59,434 bases of DNA, taken from the NCBI RefSeq assembly GCF_000757725.1, contig NZ_JJMU01000037.1:1-59434 (forward strand), read 5' to 3'. Positions 53,774 to 59,434 of this stretch are shown one piece after another (position 1 is the first letter of the stretch; each line of letters opens with the position of its first letter). The position numbers and the translations under genes were made by a program. The notes under the pieces are model-generated. The model was not told the origin of the DNA and ran no database searches. It worked only from the letters and a program-made list of their open reading frames with translations. This DNA comes from Sphingobacterium deserti. GTDB taxonomy: Bacteria; Bacteroidota; Bacteroidia; Sphingobacteriales; Sphingobacteriaceae.

Positions 53774-54682
53774 ATGAAAAATCAAACTCCTTACAGGATA
53801 AAATCCATCACGGAAGGTCATCGCCTAGCTGGTCTCGAAAAGCCACATCACCCACTTATAAGTATGCTGGACGTTTCTAAATTTAAAAATGACTCGGATG
53901 TGAACGCTGTGATTTTTGACTTTTATACCGTGTCTTTGAAACGCGGTTGCAATAACTTGCTTTACGGACAACAGAAATATGATTTTGATGAAGGGTTGAT
54001 GGCCTTTATGTCTCCCGGGCAAATTTTACGTGGCGAAGAAGGGGGACTGCCTCCAAATCTTGAAGGCTGGATGCTATTTATCCATCCTGATTTTTTGTGG
54101 AATACAGCACTGGCAAAGAAGATAAAACAATACGAATACTTCGGCTATGCTACAAACGAGGCCCTATTTCTTTCTGATAAAGAAGAGTCAATAATGAATA
54201 GTATCGTTGAAAATATTAAAGCTGAATACCAAGCCCATATTGATAAATTTAGTCAGGATGTGATTATCGCACAGTTAGAATTGATGTTTACCTATGCACA
54301 GCGATTTTATGAACGGCAATTTATTACTCGGAAGATTAGTAACCACAAGGTGTTAGAACGATTGGAAAGCGTTTTAGATGATTATTTCAATAGAGAAGAT
54401 TTGCTATCTAAGGGATTGCCTACGGTGCAATTTGTCGCAGAATCCTTGAATATTTCGAACAAATATTTGGGAACGTTATTGAAGCAATTAACAGGACAAA
54501 CTACCCAACAACACATCCATGAAAAACTCATTGAAAAAGCGAAAGAAAAATTGTCTACAACGGAGTTGTCTGTTTCAGAAATAGCTTATGAACTGGGATT
54601 TGAGCATTCGCAAAGTTTTAGCAAATTATTTAAGATCAAAACCAAGCAAAGTCCATTGGAATTTCGTCAGTCTTTCTATTGA
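53774..54682 (+). CDS. AraC-family transcriptional regulator
   Basis: 302 residues. The N-terminal part is a cupin-like ligand or dimer domain (about 20-170), with no clear ligand site. The C-terminal 100 residues hold two helix-turn-helix motifs: FVAESLNISNKYLGTLLKQL and VSEIAYELGFEHSQSFSKLF, the second being the conserved AraC signature. It lies directly after the SDR and DUF2147-like genes and probably controls them or a divergent target. Confidence 0.92.
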   Translation: MKNQTPYRIKSITEGHRLAGLEKPHHPLISMLDVSKFKNDSDVNAVIFDFYTVSLKRGCNNLLYGQQKYDFDEGLMAFMSPGQILRGEEGGLPPNLEGWMLFIHPDFLWNTALAKKIKQYEYFGYATNEALFLSDKEESIMNSIVENIKAEYQAHIDKFSQDVIIAQLELMFTYAQRFYERQFITRKISNHKVLERLESVLDDYFNREDLLSKGLPTVQFVAESLNISNKYLGTLLKQLTGQTTQQHIHEKLIEKAKEKLSTTELSVSEIAYELGFEHSQSFSKLFKIKTKQSPLEFRQSFY

Positions 54683-54731
54683 GCTGTATTTTCGCGTCGT
54701 GTAAGCGTCTTTCATTTCCAAATTATCCTAG

Positions 54732-55058
54732 TCATGATCGAGGTGCGTAGTAGATTATCAAGACCCCAATGAGGGCAATTCCCGCGCCTAGGATGTCAAA
54801 TTTATCTGGCTTGAAATTATCGAAGTACATCGCCCAAAGTATAGACATTACAATAAATATACCGCCGTAAGTTGCATACACTTTGGCAAATCCTGCCTCC
54901 TGCCATGTGGCTACGACACCGTAGCTTATAAGAATGAGTGCGCCTAATAGTGCATACCACCATGGTTTCCCCTCTCGTAAAAATAGCCAGACTAAGTAAC
55001 CTCCACCAATTTCGCATAGCCCCGCCAAGAGAAATATCCCAATAGATCTTATATCCAT
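54732..55058 (-). CDS. YnfA/UPF0060-family small membrane protein
   Basis: 108 residues, four membrane helices, with [38 protein letters not shown] and the ending GALIALIG-like [16 protein letters not shown]. The family is related to small multidrug-resistance transporters (drug/metabolite superfamily); its transport role is not settled. It stands alone, convergent with the AraC gene. Confidence 0.93.
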   Translation of the reverse strand: MDIRSIGIFLLAGLCEIGGGYLVWLFLREGKPWWYALLGALILISYGVVATWQEAGFAKVYATYGGIFIVMSILWAMYFDNFKPDKFDILGAGIALIGVLIIYYAPRS

Positions 55059-55255
55059 AACGTTTTTTGCTGCAAGATACAGATTGTTGAAGCAGATTTG
55101 TTATTCACACCCGGTAACTCGCCGAGCATTACCCTATATTCGCCGACAGGAAAAGCTCACTCATCGATACATATGTAATACTTCGGAGAATCGCACTTAC
55201 CTTTGCCGTTGTGGAAAATAAAATTACCGCAACACACATCAACCATTTACGATAT

Positions 55256-55885
55256 ATGAAAAAAAGAACCGTTGTTATCCTATCACCTTTTCTTATTATG
55301 CTTATCAACCTATTGGTTGCGGTCGTTGCGGGGTACTATATTGGGAAGTGGGCTTTTATTCCCATTATTTTAATAGAGTGGGGGCTATTTCTATTTTTCA
55401 TCATCAAGTACGGAGGAAAGGTAGCAATACGAAATTGGTTGAAGCCCTCAAAAGCAGGATTCGGATGGATAATTGCAACACTCGTCGTTGCTATAACGCC
55501 GCTACCGATCTTTTTGAAATACCATCATCTATTGTCTTCCTGGCAACTTATTGTCCCTTGGATAATATTAGCTTTGGTAAATCCTTGGCTAGAAGAATTT
55601 TACTGGCGTGGCTTGTTAAGCGACTACACCAAAAGTTGGGGGGCTCCTTTATCGGTGCTGTTCAGCAGTATGATGTTCTCGCTAAATCACGCTGTATTTG
55701 GCATCAACTCGTCATTGTTTAGCGGATACGAAGTGATGATTTCTACTTTCCTTATGGGGATCGTATGGGCGATTACTTACAAACGAACAGACAGCCTTCG
55801 CTGGATCATCTTCGCACATTTTCTAGTCGATTTTTTAAATTTATCTTCCGTCTCGTTTCTTGATCTATTTAAACCAAGTTGGTAA
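55256..55885 (+). CDS. CPBP-family intramembrane glutamic endopeptidase
   Basis: From the ATG at 55256, 209 residues (a GTG 15 codons upstream is less likely). Several membrane helices. The conserved motifs are present: NPWLEEFYWRG (the EExxxR motif), FSLNHAVFG and FAHFLVDFLN. Members cleave membrane substrates; in bacteria some give self-immunity to bacteriocins. Single gene; substrate unknown. Confidence 0.88.
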   Translation: MKKRTVVILSPFLIMLINLLVAVVAGYYIGKWAFIPIILIEWGLFLFFIIKYGGKVAIRNWLKPSKAGFGWIIATLVVAITPLPIFLKYHHLLSSWQLIVPWIILALVNPWLEEFYWRGLLSDYTKSWGAPLSVLFSSMMFSLNHAVFGINSSLFSGYEVMISTFLMGIVWAITYKRTDSLRWIIFAHFLVDFLNLSSVSFLDLFKPSW

Positions 55886-55934
55886 AGGGCTCGGTTGTCT
55901 TTTCAAATCTGTCAATTGTTTCCTGCAACGGATC

Positions 55935-56153
55935 TTAATCCCACTCGACCAATGCTCGGAGTGAAATTTCCATCGCGTTAGCGATTTCGAGCAAGGTATA
56001 GAGTGTCGGATTAACTTTTCCATTTTCTAATTTTTCAATCGCTTGCCGATCTTTGCTGCAAGCACGCGCAAGGTCCGATTGGCTCCAGTTCTTTTGTTTT
56101 CGAAGTTCGACAATACGTTTTCCAAGTTTCTGTTTCAGTTGATCTCTCGTCAT
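55935..56153 (-). CDS. XRE-family regulator (divergent from symE-like gene)
   Basis: 72 residues, almost only a Cro/CI helix-turn-helix (KQKNWSQSDLARACSKDRQA, IEKLENGKVNPTL). It is divergent from the SymE-like gene, with several palindromes carrying TGTCA/TGACA half-sites between them. It probably represses both itself and the toxin-like gene. Confidence 0.88.
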   Translation of the reverse strand: MTRDQLKQKLGKRIVELRKQKNWSQSDLARACSKDRQAIEKLENGKVNPTLYTLLEIANAMEISLRALVEWD

Positions 56154-56161
56154 GGAATAAA

Positions 56162-56248
56162 TGTCAGCTAATACGCTGACAAAATTGTCATATAAAAGAT
56201 TGACATATTAGGAATATGCTTTATATTTGTCATATAACTATATGACAA
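56162..56248. promoter_or_regulatory. Operator cluster and symE promoter
   Basis: Three palindromes in 87 bp: TGTCAGC / GCTGACA (56162-56168, 56175-56181), GACAAAATTGTC (56178-56189), and a perfect pair of TTGTCATATA / TATATGACAA arms (56227-56236 and 56239-56248) around two bases. A promoter fits exactly: TTG at 56200-56202, 19 nt, TATATTTG at 56222-56229. The third palindrome covers the expected start of transcription and the symE start codon (56242), a good place for repression. Confidence 0.7.
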
Positions 56249-56436
56249 TAAAAAATATAAGGAAGCTCAAAATTCATAGAAAATATCAGCAGAGAGCCTA
56301 TGGCATAACCAAGATTCCGGCACTTAGGATTGAAGGAAAGTGGTTGGAAAAGCTGGGGTTTAAAGAGGGAGCAAAGGTTAACGTCGAGCAAGGAAAAAAT
56401 AAATTGGTGATCCGTTTAGCTAACGCCAATGAATAA
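56242..56436 (+). CDS. SymE-like toxin (AbrB/MazE-fold)
   Basis: 64 residues from the ATG at 56242. It matches the SymE C-terminal pattern: ITKIPALRIEGKWLEKLGFK and GAKVNVEQGKNKLVI, a swapped-hairpin AbrB fold. E. coli SymE is an SOS-induced toxin held down by an antisense RNA. Here a divergent XRE protein with palindromic operators is next to it. The predicted mRNA leader is only about 6 nt. The fold call is firm; toxicity is not shown. Confidence 0.8.
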   Translation: MTIKNIRKLKIHRKYQQRAYGITKIPALRIEGKWLEKLGFKEGAKVNVEQGKNKLVIRLANANE

Positions 56437-56533
56437 GGAACTAGCCGCATAGCAAGTTTTAATATCTTCCTATTCATTTTTTATTTGTAAGTTGGTCTAT
56501 CAGAAATACGTTCATCTAAATGAATAGAAAAAT

Positions 56534-56883
56534 ATGCTTACAGCTATAATTCCCAAATTACCCATGCGCGATAAGGCCGCCACGAAAGCCTTTTACATCG
56601 ATCGACTGGGCTTTAGCGAGATTGCGGACTATGGCGATTATTTGTTGATCAAAAAAGATGCTATTGAGATCCATTTGTTTGCCTTTGCCGAACTTGATCC
56701 AACGCAGAACTACGGACAGGTCTATGTGCGGACACAGCATATCGACAAGTTTTACCAATGGCTTTTAGATCATCACGTTCCCATTCATCCGAATGGACCT
56801 CTGGGATAAAGCCTTGGGGTCAAAGAGAATTTTCGCTGCTTGATCCGGATAATAATTTGTTGACTTTCGGACAGGATGCTTAG
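56534..56883 (+). pseudogene. VOC-family (bleomycin-resistance-like) protein with a one-base frameshift
   Basis: Residues 1-91 read IPKLPMRDKAATKAFYIDRL, FAELDPTQNYGQVYVRTQHI and stop after NGPLG. Another frame carries on with KPWGQREFSLLDPDNNLLTF and GQDA, the rest of the domain. One more G in the GGG at about 56804-56808 would restore a protein of about 116 residues. The fold is that of bleomycin-binding and glyoxalase-type proteins; two half-domains each give a strand-helix-strand unit. The frameshift may be real or a homopolymer error. The arr gene follows. Confidence 0.8.
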
Positions 56884-56910
56884 CTATCCTATTCGCAGAA
56901 TACGTTTGAA

Positions 56911-57360
56911 ATGGAAAAACATAGCATGCAACAGCAACATACAGACGGAAGGGCAACAGCTTTTGCACAAACCTATTTCCATGGCACGAAGGCTGATCTT
57001 GCCTTAGGCGATTTGATTGAAGTGGGGTTTAATTCCAACTACGGCCGTCGGATACAAGCAAAATACATTTTCTTATCGGCGACTTTGGATGCCGCAATCT
57101 GGGGAGCAGAGCTTGCTTTTGGCGAGGGGCGGGAAAGAATATACGTAGTCGAGGCTACGGGAGTTATTGAAGATGACCCTGACCTTACAGACAAGAAATT
57201 TCCGGGCAACCCAACGAAATCTTATCGCTCAACCGATCCATTTCGCGTGGTCGGCGAAGTAACTGTATGGAAAGGACATCCACCCGAACAGGTGATGGCT
57301 ATGAAATCAGCATTGGAAAAATTAAAAGAGCAGGGTATTGACTCTTTAAATGATGTGTAG
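56911..57360 (+). CDS. arr: Rifampin ADP-ribosyltransferase
   Basis: 149 residues matching Arr closely: YFHGTKADLALGDLIEVGFN, AAIWGAELAFGEGRERIYVV, EDDPDLTDKKFPGNPTKSYR and DPFRVVGEV. The enzyme moves ADP-ribose from NAD to the ansa chain of rifampin, which blocks the drug. Full length; an internal ATG at 56926 is another possible start. It lies 28 nt after the VOC gene, so the two form a small antibiotic-resistance-like pair. Confidence 0.93.
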   Translation: MEKHSMQQQHTDGRATAFAQTYFHGTKADLALGDLIEVGFNSNYGRRIQAKYIFLSATLDAAIWGAELAFGEGRERIYVVEATGVIEDDPDLTDKKFPGNPTKSYRSTDPFRVVGEVTVWKGHPPEQVMAMKSALEKLKEQGIDSLNDV

Positions 57361-57463
57361 GTATCTAATAGAACTGATGACAACACTGTCAAGCATTACT
57401 CTCACGAGGCAAAAGGATTCAGTAAAAAAAACTTGAAACAGCGAGTTGTTGATCCTGCTGTGA

Positions 57464-57790
57464 CTAACCTTCCTTCGAATTAACGATCAGGTAAGCACGT
57501 ACGAGTTGCCCATCACGATCGTTGAGTTTCGCTTTCGGAATCATACGTTTCAAGGTCTTATTCCATTGCTCAGGCGTGCGCGTTTCTGGCTCTTTTAATT
57601 TATGGCACTTCGCACAATTATTCGTGAATAGCACTTTACCTTCCGCAATTTGTTCCGCGTTGTACTTGGATAGAATCTGCTCTTTGTTTTCAACCGGTAG
57701 GTTGCGAATAACTTCACTGGCTTTCGGGAAACAACCTGCAAGAATAGCGATACCTAGACCGATCATGATGCTCATCTTCAGTTTATTCAT
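57464..57790 (-). CDS. Cytochrome c-type lipoprotein
   Basis: 108 residues. The lipobox LAGC has Cys20. A single haem-binding motif CAKCH is at 59-63 and a candidate axial Met in KRMIPKAKL (Met83). It should be anchored to a membrane facing the periplasm and carry electrons. Single gene between the arr and bestrophin genes. Confidence 0.85.
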   Translation of the reverse strand: MNKLKMSIMIGLGIAILAGCFPKASEVIRNLPVENKEQILSKYNAEQIAEGKVLFTNNCAKCHKLKEPETRTPEQWNKTLKRMIPKAKLNDRDGQLVRAYLIVNSKEG

Positions 57791-57920
57791 TGGGATGTAT
57801 TTACATTAAAACTCTTCTCAGTAGATTAACAATGATCGTCTAAAACTGTTTTCTTCAAAAAATGAAGAGTTCGAAAAAACATTTTTCCCTTTTTTTGATT
57901 TTAATAAAGTCGTCCTTGCA

Positions 57921-58847
57921 ATGAAGCATCGGATAGGGACAATAAAGACGAGGTATTACGGTATGTTGCTAAAAGGAAAGATTTCTATTTTTGATTTTGT
58001 AAAAACAATAAAAAACGACCTGTTTGCCATCACGGCATTCAGTGTCGTGGTCGGTTTGATAGCTACGCAGCGGTATTTTGCGTCGCTCGTTATTCCGCTC
58101 GCCCTAGTAGCGATTGTGGGTACTGCGATATCTTTATTATTGGCCTTTCGGACGGGGCAGGCCTACGATCGGTGGTGGGAAGCGCGCATTGTTTGGGGCG
58201 CAATCGTGAACGACTCGCGTACGCTGATCCGGCAACTCTATGAGTTTCTTCCTGATGGTGAGGAGGAAGAAATCCGAATATTTATGGAACGACAGGTCAT
58301 ATGGAACTATGCGCTTAGCGAATCCCTGCGTGGTGTTCCTTTCTCTCCAGAGGTGCGTAACTACATCGACGCACAGGGAATCAAAGATTTCAATGTGCCC
58401 AATGCAATGCTTTTGAAACATGGATTGCAATTAAAGCGCCTATCGAAAGAAGGAAAGCTAACCGAGTTCAGGCAGGTGCAGCTGGATAGCACCCTCACAA
58501 AATTGTGTGATTCTATGGGGAGATGCGAGCGTATAAAAAATACAGTCTTTCCGGCATCCTACAGTGCATTACTCCACTTCTTGATCTATCTGTTTACGCT
58601 TTTATTACCATTTAGTTTGGATGATAACTACGCGTCGATAAAAGCTATTCTTACCGCAGGTATTCCAACTATATTCATCATTATAGAGCGCACAGCGATA
58701 TTGATGCAAGATCCTTTTGAGAATGGTCCAATGGATACGCCCATGACAAATATCAGTCAGAATATTGAGTTTGTACTGCGTCAGCAAATGGGAGAGGATG
58801 TACAGAAGCCTGCAGGGCCTGATCCAGATTTTTATTACGTTTTATAA
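57921..58847 (+). CDS. Bestrophin-family membrane protein
   Basis: 308 residues of the bestrophin (UPF0187) family: FRTGQAYDRWWEARIVWGAI with the conserved RWWEAR, then NDSRTLIRQ, and IIERTAILMQDPFENGPMDT with the conserved DPF near the C-terminus. Bacterial bestrophins form pentameric ion channels; the ion here is unknown. A T/A-rich upstream stretch probably holds its promoter. Confidence 0.92.
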   Translation: MKHRIGTIKTRYYGMLLKGKISIFDFVKTIKNDLFAITAFSVVVGLIATQRYFASLVIPLALVAIVGTAISLLLAFRTGQAYDRWWEARIVWGAIVNDSRTLIRQLYEFLPDGEEEEIRIFMERQVIWNYALSESLRGVPFSPEVRNYIDAQGIKDFNVPNAMLLKHGLQLKRLSKEGKLTEFRQVQLDSTLTKLCDSMGRCERIKNTVFPASYSALLHFLIYLFTLLLPFSLDDNYASIKAILTAGIPTIFIIIERTAILMQDPFENGPMDTPMTNISQNIEFVLRQQMGEDVQKPAGPDPDFYYVL

Positions 58848-58924
58848 AATTCAAATTCAAAAGTGAAAAGTTAGAATTTCTAAAATCTATATACTATTAT
58901 CTACATACTGATATCTACATACGC

Positions 58925-59434
58925 ACTACCGGCAGTCCCACCCACAACCTTTCCGTCCTTGCCAGGACAGGGCCTTCCTTTTTTTTCTAAAAAAAGGAAG
59001 CAAAAAAATCGTCGCTTGAAACCTTTGCAGGGGAGGCTTGTGCAGGGGGAAATTCCTGCACATCGCAAAGCTTTCGAGGCGACATATTCCGTTAATAAAA
59101 GGGGGAGTAACAATAAGTTGAGGATTAGCTTGCTGCTATGTCAATACGCAATACGCACATCTCACTACCGGCAGTCCCTCCCACAACCTTTCCGTCCTTG
59201 CCAGGACAGGGCCTTCCTTTTTTTTCTAAAAAAAGGAAGCAAAAAAATCGTCGCTTGAAACCTTTGCAGGGGAGGCTTGTGCAGAGGCAAATCCCTGCAT
59301 ATTGCAAAGCTTTCGAGGCGACATATTCCGTTAATAAAAGGGGGAGTAGCAATAAGTAGAGGATTAGCTTGCAGCTATGTCAATACGCACATCTCACTAC
59401 CGGCAGTCCCTCCCACAACCTTTCCGTCCTTGCC
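58925..59434. repeat. Tandem structured repeats, about 235 bp per unit, running off the window
   Basis: Units start ACTACCGGCAGTCCC at 58925, 59164 and 59396 (spacings 239 and 232). Each full unit has GTCCT/AGGAC (for example 58955-58959 with 58964-58968), a CTTCCTTTTTTT / AAAAAAAGGAAG hairpin (58974-59000), and GTCGC (59011-59015) pairing with GCGAC (59079-59083). That outer pair encloses CTTTGC (59023-59028) with GCAAAG (59065-59070); the first unit also has GTGCAGG (59040-59046) with CCTGCAC (59055-59061). The same order of elements is found at 208-353 with other stem sequences. Open frames across it are mirror images of the repeat and not genes. Confidence 0.85.

Noticed and set aside
58901..59359. 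Several basic open frames of 70-99 codons on both strands in the terminal repeats
   Set aside because: They follow the repeat unit exactly, recur in each copy, and change with the hairpin sequences. No start context or family supports them.
58925..59434. CRISPR-like array
   Set aside because: The units are about 235 bp, contiguous and nearly identical throughout, with no short repeat and unique spacer pattern and no cas genes.

Overview
The window comes from a member of the Bacteroidota, most likely the family Sphingobacteriaceae (Sphingobacterium/Pedobacter-like). Evidence for this is the SusC/SusD pair, a GH97 enzyme, several promoters of the Bacteroidota type (TTG, about 19 nt, TAnnTTTG), A-rich leaders in place of strong Shine-Dalgarno sites, and the protein types themselves. 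Both ends of the window lie inside the same family of structured intergenic repeats, so it may be a contig that broke at repeats.

Layout. 1-533: repeat region. 590-12454: core chromosome, with nfu (Fe-S carrier), purB, a small repetitive lipoprotein, an acyl-CoA dehydrogenase, an M48 protease, pyrG-yidC, a CBM9-like plus family-10-like glycosidase pair, rplS and tRNA-Pro(TGG). 12439-32820: a genomic island of about 20 kb at the 3' end of tRNA-Pro, bounded by near-identical 70-71 bp direct repeats, with a third 18-bp copy of the core. It carries a broken tyrosine integrase, an OLD-family ATPase-TOPRIM nuclease, an XRE regulator, a block of element genes of unknown role (one a double NTase-like/HEPN-like protein), an HTH gene, a candidate oriT, a MobC-like protein and a relaxase. 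A defence-like block follows: m5C methyltransferase, a protein with two GHKL ATPase domains (histidine-kinase-like), and a receiver-HEPN protein, all tightly packed, then a dynamin-like GTPase.

32817-35574 is decayed DNA beyond the island: a DUF1016-like tail, a broken osmC whose catalytic Cys codon is TGA, an SDR tail and a TolB-like lipoprotein gene with an in-frame stop. Inside it are short genes, two of which encode double-glycine leader peptides that look like a two-peptide bacteriocin pair. 36088-48602 is a polysaccharide-utilisation locus: GH97 (retaining-type alpha-galactosidase signature), a possible leader peptide, SusC, SusD, two sulfatases, an exported rhodanese-thioredoxin fusion, an exported formylglycine-generating enzyme and a RidA-like protein. 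It probably imports and desulfates a sulfated, alpha-galactose-containing glycan, with the sulfatases matured outside the cytoplasm.

48686-58847 holds accessory genes: an FtsX-type permease, a lipoprotein, SDR / truncated DUF2147 / AraC, YnfA, a CPBP protease, a divergent XRE-SymE pair around palindromic operators, a frameshifted VOC (bleomycin-resistance-like) gene followed by arr (rifampin ADP-ribosyltransferase), a cytochrome c lipoprotein and a bestrophin. From 58925 to the end there are tandem copies (about 235 bp) of the repeat found at the start.

The observations most worth following up are the methyltransferase / two-ATPase kinase / receiver-HEPN operon, the structured repeat family with apparently compensating stem changes, the double-glycine micropeptides, and the possible thioredoxin-FGE sulfatase-maturation module.
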